NCBI RefSeq assembly: GCF_009905375.1
Contig: NC_133657.1
Span: 49,444,741-49,508,740, forward strand
Reading direction: 5' to 3'
DNA: 64,000 nucleotides
Origin: Apium graveolens
Lineage: Eukaryota > Streptophyta > Magnoliopsida > Apiales > Apiaceae
The notes beneath the pieces were generated by a model. The model did no database searches. It was not told the DNA's origin and was given only the letters and a program-made list of their open reading frames with translations. Shown piece after piece: positions 20,601 through 32,296 of the stretch. Positions within the stretch are counted from its first letter, which is position 1, and every line of letters begins with the position of its first letter. The translations under genes and the position numbers were made by a program.

Positions 20601-21019
20601 ATATCATAATCATGTTCACTTGATGATCATTATTCTCAGTTTTGTCATTATGACTTGCTGAGCTAGTTAGCTCATTTGTGCAATGTTGTTAAAGAGGATC
20701 CCCAGTCCAGCGCGAGAGCTAGGGGTTCAGGTTGAGAAAGCTGAGCTAGTAGGCTTCTTTTGGGATAATTTAAGTTTGTAAAAGTTGTAATAAAGTTTAA
20801 TACTCAGTTTGAGTTTGAATGATTGGGATTTGAACGGTTTGTAATATATTAGTGTGTTTGGCTTGTGTGCATACTTTAACCTGTTGCGGTCCGTGGTGGT
20901 TGGTAAGTAGGGTCACTGCATATATTATTATTATTATCTTTATTATTGTTATAAGCAAGTTATAAATAAGGTGTGTGTGTGGACCCCAAACTTCTGACCC
21001 GGGTTTGGAGGGCGCTACA
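17616..21019 (+). repeat. solo LTR of family E, 3404 bp
   Basis: It starts TGTAATATCCGGG and ends GAGGGCGCTACA, flanked by perfect GCGGT duplications (17611-17615 and 21020-21024). It matches, in reverse and at visibly lower identity, the LTR at 60224-63810. No internal region, primer site or coding sequence is present. It contains a very AT-rich stretch of ATTAATTG-type repeats at about 19255-19420. The short frames inside show no protein motif. Confidence 0.9.
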
Positions 21020-21291
21020 GCGGTCACATTCCTTCACATGTTTTTGGCATCGGCCATCATTTCCTGCCAATAGAAGCCTAAACGGGTTATCTTATGAGAT
21101 AGCGCTCTACCCCCCAAGTGTTGCCCACATATGCCTTCATGTACTTCTTCAAGAGCCAAGCGTGCCTCATTGGGCCTAAGATACCTTAAGAAAGGAACCA
21201 CAAAAGATCTTTTATATAAAATCCCATCTATCAAAGAGTACCTTAGCGCTCGAACAACCAACTTTCGAGCTTCAGTAGCATTGTTTGGCAA
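21020..21291 (-). pseudogene. Tat-lineage integrase zinc-finger region
   Basis: It reads GILYKRSFVVPFLRYL, LALEEVHEGICGQHLGGRAL, GFYWQEMMADAKNM and ends in KECDRC, giving the HHCC finger with its last CxxC cut by the solo LTR. This is the N-terminal domain of the integrase whose core is at 16882-17615. Confidence 0.85.
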
Positions 21292-21294
21292 CCA

Positions 21295-21702
21295 TCAGGT
21301 TTGAATATGAGTCTTAATGGGATCTATCCATGACATCCCCAGACCTATAGGAGCTACAAGCTTAACATCAATGCTCCGTGTCTTCAGAACGCGGAAGTAT
21401 ACACTTCCTGAGCTTTCCTCTATCTCAGATGAAGCAAACTTCGATAATGCATCTGCCTTAGCATTTTCCTCCCTTGGAATGTGCTCAACATGGCATTCAT
21501 CGAATTGGGTCATCACAGCCCTTACTAGGCGGACATACTTAGCCATCGTATCATCCCTTGCCTCAAACTCTCATTTTACCTGGGATATAACCAGCTTCGA
21601 GTCTCCATAGACTTTTAAGTTCTTGACTCTAAGTGTCCCTGCTAAGCCAAGTCCAGCTATCAGAGCTTCATATTCTGCCTCATTGTTTGTGATCGGGAAG
21701 TC
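21295..21702 (-). pseudogene. archaeal-type RNase H (second RNase H), C-terminal part
   Basis: On the minus strand TNNEAEYEALIAGLGLA (about 21640-21690), KVYGDSKLVISQVK, then HIPREENAKADALSKFAS. With YFDGAS in the preceding segment this gives the D-E-D-D set of an active RNase H. Stops occur near 21702 and 21555. A second RNase H of this type after the ordinary one is diagnostic of the Tat lineage. Confidence 0.82.
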
Positions 21703-22152
21703 TCACTTCATGGCATACTCAATCAAGAACCCATCAGGGCTTTGTAAAACCAAACCTGCTCCACTTGAATTTATTTTTGATGCTCCATCAAAATAGAGAA
21801 CCCAATATTTTTTTTCCTTATCATCCTGTTCTTTGTCCCCCTTATCAACTTCCTTGTCTTGAGGTAAGGTATCTCCCTGCCCCTCGACCTCTTGGTTGGG
21901 TATGGTACATTCCACCACGAAGTCAGCTAACGCCTGGGCTTTTATTTCCGTTAGTGGTTTATACTTGATGTCGAATTCTCCCAGCTCTTTTGCCCACTTC
22001 ATCAACCTCCCACTAGCCTTGGGACTGTGAATAATATTTCTCAAGGGCTGATTTGTTAGCACTTCAATCTTATGAGCCTGAAAGTAAGGACGCAACTTTC
22101 TCAAAGCCATTACCAAGGCTAAAGCAAACTTCTTAATAGTTGAATAATTCAA
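21703..22152 (-). pseudogene. Tat-lineage RNase H and start of archaeal-type RNase H
   Basis: The first half is the classical Ty3/gypsy RNase H (ALALVMALRKLRPYFQAHKI, VLTNQPLRNII, SGRLMKWAKELGEFDIKY, KAQALADFVVE). An acidic-lysine linker follows (DKEVDKGDKEQDDKEKK), then YWVLYFDGASKINSSGAGLV, the first motif of the second RNase H. The segment is open, but broken from RT by stops between 22152 and 22207. Confidence 0.87.
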
Positions 22153-22206
22153 CTCAGCTCCATGCAGAATTTTGCTGACATAGTATACGGGTTTCTGGAT
22201 TTTCAG

Positions 22207-22470
22207 TTATTCCTTAACCAATACAGCGCTCAAGGCATTCTTTGAAACGGACAAGTATAAGTATAAAACTTCATTCAAAGTTGGCTTGGCCAACAACGGG
22301 GCCTGAGCCATATATTTCTTTAATTCTTCAAATGCCTTCTGGCTTTCCTCACTCCATTCAAAATCTTTGACCTTCTTTAAGGACTTGAAGAACGACAAGC
22401 ACTTGTCCCCTGACTTGGAGATGAATCGTCCCAGCGCAGCAACCCTTCCTGTGAGCTTCTGAACATCTTT
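22207..22470 (-). pseudogene. Tat-lineage RT, C-terminal end
   Basis: From 22470 down: KDVQKLTGRVAALGRFISKS, FFKSLKKVKDFEWSEE, KAFEELKKYMAQAPLL and LSVSKNALSAVLVKE, the thumb/connection end of Ty3/gypsy RT in Tat elements. It ends exactly at the right-hand boundary where element H was inserted; the catalytic part is beyond the window. Confidence 0.88.
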
Positions 22471-23640
22471 TGTAACGCCCCCAAATCCGGGGTCAAGGGA
22501 TTTGGTCGTCACTCTGAAACTCAATCCAAATCAACCTGTTAAATCAATAAACAAATGCCAACGGAAGATATTTATCATTTATGACCCCAAACTAATCCAA
22601 GATCTTTTAAGGTTACAGTTCTAGAAATAAGATATCCAAATTGCATAAATAAATTTTTCACTTTCTTTTAAAACTCTTTTCAATAATTCTCAATCTCAAA
22701 GCTAAACCCCCTAGTATAACTTCGAAAAGAAGTATACTAGGCCCAATTAAAATATGCAACTATTATATAATATAATATAAACAACTTTATACAATAAAAC
22801 CTACACTAGTCAGCAAACCCTGGACCAACCACCTTCAAAATGCTTCTTCTTTGCTTCCTCAAATTACGCAGCTAAACATTGCAAGCTAATCCTCACTGGA
22901 GGTCAAATTTAAAAACAGGCAAGTATAAGCGAAAGAAATGATCAGCAAGATCATTATAGCGAATATAGGGTCGTTTTGATATAAAACCGACATCTACATT
23001 AGAGCAGAACATTTAAAATCATAATTGCTGAATCATAAAATTTTAGTTGAGGAATCCCAGAATTGATTCCTTAATTGTATTCAAAACCATTTTGATAGTT
23101 TTGAGTGAAATGCTTCAGCAATACTTTGAATCTTGACGAGAATAAAACTTGTAAAACCGTGTTTACGGAAATATCATAAACAACAATAACATGAAACAAT
23201 GATTATGGATTGAGTCATAAACTTTACTCAAAACCGAACTCTTGATATTAATACTCATTTTGTTGCCATATCAAATTAGATATCATTACGAACTTTGATG
23301 CTCACAACATTCCATACTAAAGTCAACACCAATCATCTGTACTAATACCACCTTTGATATTTAACAACAAACTAAGTATCCACAAAATCAGAAACGGAAT
23401 CAAAACTATATTTCACCGTTAATCCAAAACAGATTAGTTGATAAATCATTTATTCTATGAATATAAAAAATGATATGATAATTTAGATTAGGATCATCCT
23501 CCGACGGACGTACTATCACATGCTGATCAGCCCGTGTGATAGCACAAGGTCATGATTCGTAGAAACGTGACCCCAAAAACACGAGTACTCAAACAAAAGG
23601 CAATATACCTGCCTGTGGCAAAAAATTGTGTCATAATATT
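22471..23640 (-). repeat. H 3' LTR, distal segment
   Basis: It begins (plus strand) TGTAACGCCCCCAAATCCGG and matches 42109-43264 throughout. It is interrupted after ATATT (23636-23640) by element G2. No gene is seen in it. Confidence 0.92.
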
Positions 23641-23932
23641 TGTAACACCCCCAGATCCGGGGTCGGGGATCCGGGTTGTCACGGTCTTTCTTTCCACAAT
23701 ATCACTTCACTTAATTAATAATAAATAACCTTATGCTGTGACCCCACACTAACACACACCACAACCCGTTATAGTCTCAGAGATGAAATTGAAATAAGTA
23801 CAAGTCTTTGAATCCACAATTTAAAAGTTATTACAACCCAAAATGATTACTTGATAAATTTACAGTTAATTGCCATTATCTGCCACAAGTTATAATTATA
23901 CATAATTGATTCTCAAAAGTAGATGGTCGGAT

Positions 23933-24160
23933 CTACAATAGATCTACCTCTGCAGCTATAGCAGCTACAACATCAACAGGAAGACGCGGGACGCTTCCCA
24001 TGCGCTTGCGCTGGGTCTGCTGGAGTCTGGCCATCTTTCCTAACTGTTGTTGTGTGATGAAGAAATAAAGCAAGGGTGAGCAGCAAGCCCACCAAAATAA
24101 TATGTATAATGATTTACAATATATGAGCCTACTCATAATACTCATGAAAGTCTTGGTCAA
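23933..24160 (-). CDS. conserved 75-codon LTR ORF (G family), copy 1
   Basis: Unknown function. It starts MTKTFMSIMSRL, then a hydrophobic stretch (ILFWWACCSPLLYFFI, residues about 20-36, possible membrane segment) and a basic tail after an internal Met (GKMARLQQTQRKRMG), ending VVAAIAAEVDLL. It lies about 290 bases from the U5 end of the LTR. The same frame is open in all four G LTRs in the window. It may be a leader-type ORF in R/U5 or only a conserved transcript leader that happens to be open. Confidence 0.4.
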   Translation of the reverse strand: MTKTFMSIMSRLIYCKSLYILFWWACCSPLLYFFITQQQLGKMARLQQTQRKRMGSVPRLPVDVVAAIAAEVDLL

Positions 24161-25412
24161 AAGAAATGAACCAAGTTTGATATCTTAATGCGATGAAGTC
24201 GCAAAATATTCAGTATATATACATATATACTTTTCAAAATATTGGAAGTCCTCTTCCATGCATAATATACACAGAGTCCCAGTGTATAACTGTATAAAAA
24301 AATATCGTTGCAAGGTGATCTCATATATCTAACCTTGTCTCAACGTTTTTTCTGAAAATCTTTGTCATTCATAAGACAATTATTAATTAGATATAAGTTT
24401 AAAAGATGAGGTTACCAAATACCCCAATATACTTATATCTTTCCCAATACTACTTGAACTACCACCATTCAAGTTATAATCAGTTTCAAAAGTTCATCCC
24501 ACTGATGAGACCACAAGATAAGACTTGAATAGATTCAATCTTTGAAATATTATTGAATGAAAAAGTTATGAGATACTTTATTTAGCCCCGATATATATAT
24601 ATATCCACATATATATATCCCTTTAAACATTTCCTGGAACCTCTGTTATGCAAAGTATGAACAGAGTTTGAAACATCCAATGAATTTTGGAAAGGAAAAG
24701 AATTTTGGCATAAACCCGATATCTCGCTGATCAGGTAAAGATACCAATAAGTAACCTTTTCTACTGTAGATGGATGAATTCCTCACCGGTCATCACCCTG
24801 GCCGCATTAGGACCTCGCGCTAGACCGTACCCCGACCCCTCACGCGTTGATGGACTGCCACCCAGCCACTTACACAATAATAGACCGTACCCCGGCCTGT
24901 CGCTTATGCCGACTCAATGAGATGGGCTTACTTCCCGAACGTTGGGCAAGTAATCAATTCATTTACCAAATCTGCAACCTCGTTGCGAATATAAAATACA
25001 CCACAGAGCCGGATTCCCCAGGTTTTGAGCGAGTATATAAATCCCCTTTAAAAAGGAAGATCTTAAATATAAAAATGAGTTTTGGGATCCTCTCTGACTT
25101 TTAAAAATCATTTTGAAGACTCGAAAACACTTTAAAGAGTGTTTGGAGTAAGGCTGATTTAATGAAGTAAATCAGTCCCCAGAATATTAGAAAATATCTG
25201 AATATTATTAATTAAATAATATTCCCATAAAGAATAATCTTTATCAAAATAATTGAAGTAGAAGTATTAAAATTTATACTTGAAATGAGTATTAAATAAC
25301 CAAAGATATACTTATGTGAAAGTATTATCTTTATTTGAATAATCGAAAATAAGTTTGATTATTTACACCTTATTCTTTAATAAAATAAAGAATATATCTC
25401 AGCAAATAATCG

Positions 25413-25687
25413 GAGTCATAGATCCTCAAATGAATATTCAAATAATATTCAATAAATAAAATAAGCTGAGTCATAATACCTCGAATGAATATTATAAATA
25501 ATATTCATTAAATAAAATAAAGGAGTCATACATCCTCAAATGAATATTCAAATAATATTCATTAAATAATATAAACTGAGTCATAAGCCCTCGAATGAAT
25601 ATTCAAATAATATTCAATAATAATATATAAAAGAGTCATAAGCCCTCGAATGAATATTCAAATAATATTCAAATAAATAAATAAAGT
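25413..25687 (-). repeat. five-unit 55-bp hairpin array, G2 3' LTR
   Basis: Units start with GAGTCAT at 25413, 25468, 25523, 25578 and 25633, exactly 55 apart. Each contains CCTC(A/G)AATGAATATTCAAAT and the inverted pair GAATATT/AATATTC around a short loop, so each unit can fold. AT-rich throughout. Confidence 0.9.
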
Positions 25688-25738
25688 TAAAGTTATCGAA
25701 TAAACCTTATTCGATTAATAGTTTGGAAAACTATAACC

Positions 25739-25775
<37 letters not shown>

Positions 25776-27368
25776 CATCCATATCCATATATACAAGATT
25801 ACTCGGGATCCTCGACTCCCGGTTTTAGAAAATATTTTCACCTTTGGGTCCCTATACTAAGGGTATATGCAAGTTACCGCTATTCTCTAGCATAGGTATT
25901 ATCAACTGAACCAACAGATATATATTTCAAGAATATGAAACAGGCATGCATATATACCATATCACATGCTACAATATATCGCAAGAATTTGCTAAATAAC
26001 CAACATGCATCTATCGCAAGATAATGCATATACAAGTGTATTCATCACAACAACAGTATAACGGATAGAATACTTGCCTGAGCGACTTGGGGGTGAGAAA
26101 GGCTCGGGACGAGTCTGATAACCTATAAATAACAAGTAAGTTGGAATTAAACCAAAATCACTTGTAAATCTATACTTTAACTAACTTAGACTCTAACGCT
26201 TGTTTTGCGCTCACTGATTTGCTTAAGTCACTCGGGTACCCGCGGTTCCACCATTTTTAATAATTTAACCTTTACGAGTTTTAAGGCGATTCCTTCGCGA
26301 GTGTCTTACCAACTGCCTAACACACTTACCATAAATGTTTCATACATTAATTAACCCTTTTTGGTCTTTAACATATGTTTCAAAGTAAGGCGAGGGGAAA
26401 AGTTTCGTTCGCGAAACGCCGTTACTTGAAACGGTCGTTTCTCCTAAACCGTGCATCGGAATCGAACGAACTACATATCAAAACGAAGCTCGTAACATGA
26501 GCTATCTAAATATGGCAGTGGTCATATTCTAGCAGGGGGTCGTCGGGTCCTAATGTTATGCACAAAACAGTCTAAAGAAAATCGGACATTACGACGGCTA
26601 TGTTTACGCGATTTCCCAAAATTTTACTAACCAATTCAACCACCAATCAATCCCAATTCACAACCCAATCAAAACTCCATCCATACTTTATCATAACAGC
26701 CCCAACAACTCAACATTAACAATTTATACTATTCTTTATCATGAATTTAAACTACACTTAAGTTCATTAATCAACAACCAAGATTTACAACTCCAAAAAC
26801 AACCCAAAACCAACTAATCTCTACATACACAACCATCAAGCCTCTCATGAACTATATTACTCATATTATGCTCTTAACATTCAATAACAAATCTTGGTTA
26901 AGAGATTATACCTTCCTTGAAGCTTTTAATCCATGAAAGATCCTTGGAATGTCCATGGAAGCCTTAATATATGCTTAAGCTACCTTGACCTTGCAAATAA
27001 AATCAAGAATCACAAATTTGTTCTTGAAAGTTACTATTCACCCTAAACTAAAATGATTTGTTTGAGATAGAAAACCTTTGATTCAAGCACTCAAACTACT
27101 TGCTCTTCTTAGTTATGAAATATAGGATCCAAAGAAACAAACCTTATAATTTTCCATGGAGTATAGCTTGTGTTTTGAATTTCTAATTCACCATTTTGGT
27201 GAAAAATTCGAAATGAAGAAGATGAAAAGGGGGGAGAGAGAAGCTTGCTTTGTTTTCTTGATCTTTGTGCATAAAAAGCTTGGTTGATATCCTTTTGTTT
27301 TGTTAATTACCTTTTAACCATGGTAAAATTTGTGTGGCTTGAAATCAACCAACAATACCTTCCCTTTG

Positions 27369-27446
27369 GTCATGCTTATGTCATCCTCCTATGTCATCTT
27401 CCCACACTTGTCATCTTCTTGTTGGTGTGGTGACATCATCATCACT
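27369..27446 (-). promoter_or_regulatory. cluster of TGACAT motifs in G2 U3
   Basis: On the minus strand GATGATGTCACC, GATGACAAG, GATGACATAGG and GATGACATAAGCATGAC lie within 80 bases. The TGAC core resembles plant bZIP sites. The cluster is also present in the U3 of G3 although the surrounding sequence has diverged. Confidence 0.35.
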
Positions 27447-27879
27447 AACCTCTTTGATTAGCTCTTAATTACTTGGCTAATGACCGCTGATCTGTTATAC
27501 GGTTCACTTAACTTTCGTTCTCGTTTATCGTTTGAGGGATCATACCCGGGATCTTATTACTTGGGTTCCCTTAACCTTTCTCAATACATTGTATTCCTTT
27601 TATGATCCTCTCTTATAATCCTTTAATTTAAATCCTTTTTATCCTGTTACCTTATACTCAATTCTCTCCGTATATTGTGGATTTTCGGGAAAAAATCAAA
27701 GTGTTCGGAATTGGATTCTGACGATCTTTACATACACTTATATACCATATAGAGTACTAATAAAATCTCAGAATATCCATAACAGAACCCCTACATAGTG
27801 TGGCATGAAAAGTTTTCTCATTCAGAAAAAACACTATTCATAAGGGTTTCAAAAATTTCCAAAAATTGGGGTTATTACA

Positions 27880-27893
27880 GTCTCCCCTCCTTA
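27880..27893 (-). other. G2 polypurine tract
   Basis: The minus strand reads TTTTAAGGAGGGGAGAC directly before the LTR start TGTAATAACC; the purine core is AAGGAGGGGAGAC. It is the start site for plus-strand DNA synthesis. Confidence 0.85.
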
Positions 27894-28620
27894 AAAGGAT
27901 TCCGTCCCGGAATCAGATAGAAAACGAATGGGGATACTTTCTTAGCATTACACTTTCTAACTCTCGAGTCAATTTTCCCACATTGTGGTTCTACCACCAA
28001 ACTCTGCCTAGTTTGATAATCCTTCTCCTAAGCACTTGTTCCTTTGCACTCTATAACCCTTCCTGGTTGCTCCATATAGGTTACGTCGGGTTGCATATCT
28101 ATGCGCTCATATGCCTCTATTTATCTGGCATCTGAATTACACTTCCTTAACATTGATACGTGAAATACGTTATGAACTTGCTACAGGTTCGGGGGTAGGG
28201 TTAGCTCATATGCTAACTTCCCAAACGTCCTAATATATCCAAGGGTCCAACAAATTGTAGACTTAGCTTTCCTTTCTTTCCGAACCTCATCAATCCTTTC
28301 CAAGGGATACCTATAACATTACTAGGTCCCCTATTTCATACTCTTTATCCTTTCGTGTCAAATCAACATACTTATCATGTCCATCTTGGGCTACTACCAG
28401 CCGTCCTCTGATTAGATCTATCATATCCTTGGTCCTTTGGACTACTGCGGGCCCGAGCATCTTGCGCTCTACAACTTCATCCTAATATAAGGGAGATCGA
28501 CATTGTCTTCCCTCAAGGATCTCATAAGGCGATATCTCAATACTGACATATGATCTATTGTCGTAAGATAACTCAATCCGCATTAAGTGATCATTCCAAT
28601 TCCTTTCAAGTCTATTGCAC
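27894..28620 (-). pseudogene. G2 integrase C-terminus and chromodomain-like end, decayed
   Basis: Reading the minus strand in several frames gives MSPYEILEGR-type core remnants, RFGKKGKLSPR and IVGPLDIL (Ty3/gypsy integrase C-terminus), then a degenerate chromodomain-like end with the KYPHSFSI-type terminus just before 27915. There are many stops and frame changes. The matching part of G3 is 53590-54370. Confidence 0.7.
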
Positions 28621-31500
28621 AGACTCTCATTATAGCTTCTAGCATTATAGCTTTTGCTTCTTAATACCCATTCTTTTCCAGTTCGTAATCGCTACTACCT
28701 TCCGTTCCTAATATTATACTGGTTATACTTTTGCTCGTTAGCGTTCTATAACCTTTTAATAACCACGTCAACCTTAGTATCACGAATGTGTTCCCATTCC
28801 ACATACTACCACCACTTTATTACTCCTTTTTCAGTTGTTTCTATTTTCCAAAATTTGATCAATCAAATAGAAGTAAAGGAATTTGTTGAGAGATTACTAT
28901 GATCATGAACACTTGTTATATCGCATAGTTAGTACAAAAGGTGGCCAGCCTTTAGTACTTGACAAGCAATTAAACAATAGTTGGTATCCTACTAGGCTTC
29001 TATCACACAAATAGACAGTCATTCGGTAATACCTCCCCTTCTGGAAGGGTTGTTCTTCTCAACTTACATGAAATGAAAAGAAGAGAAAAGAACGAACTGA
29101 AGAGAATTGTATATATAAAAAAATATACTGCCACAAAATATCTGGCTTGGAACCTACCTCTGAACTATAGAGGTTTGTCATAGGAGAACAAAACATATAC
29201 GTATTTATATCAGTATCAAGTATTATAGCATCGTATTTCCCATGCCTAAATATTTCTATTCCGTCCATCATTCTATGGACCCATGCTCTTCCTCGAGCTT
29301 ATACACAATCACCTTTGAAACTCCCCCGATTTCGAAAATCGAACCTGGGATCTCATTTTAGACATCACCGTTACTAGAGTTCTATGCTTGCACCGCAACC
29401 TTCCTCATATAGTAATACGACTCTCTTTTCATAAGAGGGAATAAATATTCAATAGGTAGATACTCTACTTAATTAGTCTATCAATGATAACTTATACACT
29501 ACCACGACCCGATTAGTGGTACATAATCTCAACACCCATTCCAATACAACTCTCACGGTTGTATTCAGCTCAATACTCGCAGAATCATTGCTACCTTACT
29601 ATGGTCCATCACTGACCTACTGTAGTCATTCATTTTCCATGAAGTCTTAATAGCTAACCATACGGAGTCCATACATGTCGTATCAAATCCTTCTAAGGAG
29701 ATAACATAATCACCATTCATGATTCATGGAGTACACTCCTGATTCTGACATACATACATGACATGAAGCAGATAAAATTTACAGAAGAGTTTTGCTCAAA
29801 GCAACGATAGCAGGTTAATACCATTCTTAATCATATACCTTCAATAGAAGACTTAACTCAAAGGTTTGTTTAGTCCTTTTTGAAATATAGTCCTGGCTCA
29901 TTCTCAAGATGGTACCTTCTAAGATAGATAGCCCGCTCCTGGCGATTACACGAATTAAACCTTTACCGAACTACTATTATGGTTGGGTATTGCACAGTCA
30001 TCAGAAGGAATGTCAATCTTCCAAACCACAATACAACCTTCACAGTTTTAACCATCATTACTGTATTCCTTTGGCACAAGCGCCTATAATTATCCTCTTA
30101 CCTTTAAAGTGTTGGCCACCTCTTTGGCCTTCCCTGATAGTAATAGTTCCTTATAATCAATGTCTTTTAACCACCTTCAACTAAATTTTCTACCTCATTT
30201 CAATCACAGCTTATGTGAAGATGTTTTCCTTAACATCTGATAAGTAAAAAAAAATCACCATTTTTCCATAAGTTGTTGCCTCAGTCTTTAGAGGTTAATC
30301 ACTGTCATGACTGACGCTCAATCATAATTAGAACATCTTTTATCTTAAGTCCTAATTGCCCTGAACAATTTCGACCATTACTGGTTCGATCCATACCTTC
30401 TCGTAGTTTAACACGTGCCTCACTTGGCATCAATATAATTACGTCATATTTCCTTTATCAACATTTCTATTCTTGAGAATTTTGAATATTACCTTTTTCC
30501 TTATAAAACCTCTAGGGTTATCCTTGAATCGTTCCTCCTGTATTCCTTAGATACAGGGCATATCAAAATACCATTTACTACTACTAGAACCATTGTCTAT
30601 ATACTTCTGAAAAAAATTCTCCACTGATTCTTAAAGGTTGTTATTACCTTAATCCTTTCCAATTCATACTGTCAAAACTCATACTATCCCTATTAAGGGT
30701 GAAATGCCAACCTTTATGCATTCCCCTAGGATTCATTTTAAGTTACCGATGTTCTATTCTTAATTCCACCTTTAAAAAGGTACATGCATCCTTCCATGGA
30801 TAAATCAATTCATATATCCTTGATAGATTATCTTATTCATCATTCCCACCTCGATAGTCTATACCTAACTTCATAATAGCATCCTTATTCAAATTGAGGT
30901 CAATCCATATGGCCTCCAAAAGATAACAATGGTCATCCGCTTTTCTTTCCTGATTTGGTAATGATAACATGGAGCTTCTGAAAGATATTGGTCATGTTCA
31001 ACGTGAACTTCTTCTTAATAATTCCTTATTTACTTTTGTTGTTTATCTCAATAGTCACCTCAATGTTGGGATATCTTTCATACCTGGCGTCTCCCTTTCT
31101 GGATATCAAGCCACCGGTCTTACACTTCACATTCTTGAAGGTCACTTCCTTCATCCAATTTTTTCCTAATTTCTTACTTCCTTGTCTCCTCAGTCTATCT
31201 GCGTCTCATTATTTATCCTTCGAACTATTTCGAGGTTTCCTCGAATCCTCCCAACTTAAAGGGGGTACAATATATGTATCTCTTATGCCTTTAACCATCA
31301 ATTTTAACTCATGGTGGATCATCATCATCCTGACGATTACATACTTTTCTATTTCTATTGCTATGAGTCTTTAGGGTTTCCTCAAACTCTTTTGCCTTTA
31401 AATCCCTTTCCACTTCAGTTCCTTTTTATTTCCCTTTTTCTTATCATTATTTCATGAACCAACACAACATAAGCATTGATTTCAAACATCCCGTCATTCT
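28621..31500 (-). pseudogene. G2 interior, decayed pol
   Basis: No long frame. A stretch at about 30728-30850 matches, at DNA level with breaks, the RT palm region (the equivalent in G3 at 51390-51500 resembles [29 protein letters not shown]). The rest is collinear with G3 50950-53590 but too decayed to assign. Short frames on the plus strand here are shadows. Confidence 0.5.
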
Positions 31501-31960
31501 GGATTCGTGTCCTTAGAACGAATCTTGACAACTTTTACAACTTAAATTCACAATTCATCATACTCGTTTGCCTTTGTTCTGGCTCTAAAGCTTTTACACT
31601 CTCTCCATAACCTTGGGAATTACTTTCCCGAAAACAATTGGCTGAACTTTAATCAGTTTATCATAACCTCTGGCTCCGTACCTTTCTTGGTCTTTCACCA
31701 GCGGGTGGTCTCTCTCTTAGGAGGGTAAGTGACAAAAACAGTCTTTTGTAGTTCATCAATCATTTAGAATCTCAAATGATTCCTATATTTCCTTTAGCCA
31801 GGCTCTTGCCTCGACTGGGTCATCTTGTTCCCTGGAACTCTGAGAGCTTAGCAACTTAAACGTCTTGAAAGAATTTCTCACCGCATTGTTTCCTCAAGGT
31901 GGTGGTTGGGGATAATAGTCTAAGTTCTGTCTAGACAGGTCCATGAATTGCTATATAGGA
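31500..31960 (-). pseudogene. G2 gag remnant
   Basis: Collinear with G3 50275-50720, where FRTFKSL, DPAEARAWLKEI and the VTY...WWKTKKGTE pattern of Ty3/gypsy gag are readable. Stops and frameshifts occur throughout. It lies on the PBS-distal side of an RT/RNase H piece, the reverse of normal order. Confidence 0.55.
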
Positions 31961-32296
31961 GTACCGTCTCGGGTCTCCTTTCCTTACTCGACTTTCTGTT
32001 TCCTTAGTATGAAATGTTTCATCCTACTCCCCATAATTGGAGTCATCTTTTAATTTAAAATCCTCATTTTCCACTCCATTATGTCATGGGTTCCTTCTAT
32101 CTTGATGGAGACCTCCCTGACTATCACGCTAAGGGTTTGCTCTAAATCTTATTCCTCAAACTATGGCTCTCATCTAAGTTCTCATCCCTACGCTCTTGAA
32201 CTTTTGGAACCCAAATTCTATAGGAATACCTCATTATTCCCTTACCATCTTTCTCGATATTAATCTTTTATCTAATTGTTGGCTCTCTGCCTTCAT

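Larger units (their letters stand above)
12459..22470 (-). mobile_element. Tat-lineage Ty3/gypsy element (3' part in window)
   Basis: On the minus strand from 22470 down: end of RT, RNase H, archaeal-type RNase H, integrase, then an ORF in the opposite (plus) orientation, a tandem-repeat 3' region, a polypurine tract and a short LTR. Dual RNase H and an extra ORF near the 3' end are known traits of the Tat/Ogre/Retand group. It is interrupted by a solo LTR (17616-21019) and, at 22471, by element H; gag, most of RT and the 5' LTR lie beyond the window. Confidence 0.8.
23641..27879 (-). repeat. G2 3' LTR (4239 bp)
   Basis: It has TGTAACACCCCC...GGTTATTACA on the plus strand and is near-identical to 33411-37647. 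It carries the five-unit 55-bp array at 25413-25687, AT microsatellites near 24590 and 25740, and the 75-codon ORF at 23933-24160. Confidence 0.95.

Noticed and set aside
25740..25790. Long TA runs in G LTRs (also near 24590, 34360, 35510)
   Set aside because: Simple AT microsatellites whose length differs between the two LTRs of one element; no further significance.
27866..28135. 89-codon plus-strand frame, near-identical to 54128-54397 on the minus strand
   Set aside because: It is antisense to the integrase/chromodomain remnant and PPT of G2 and G3; conserved only because the elements are near-identical.
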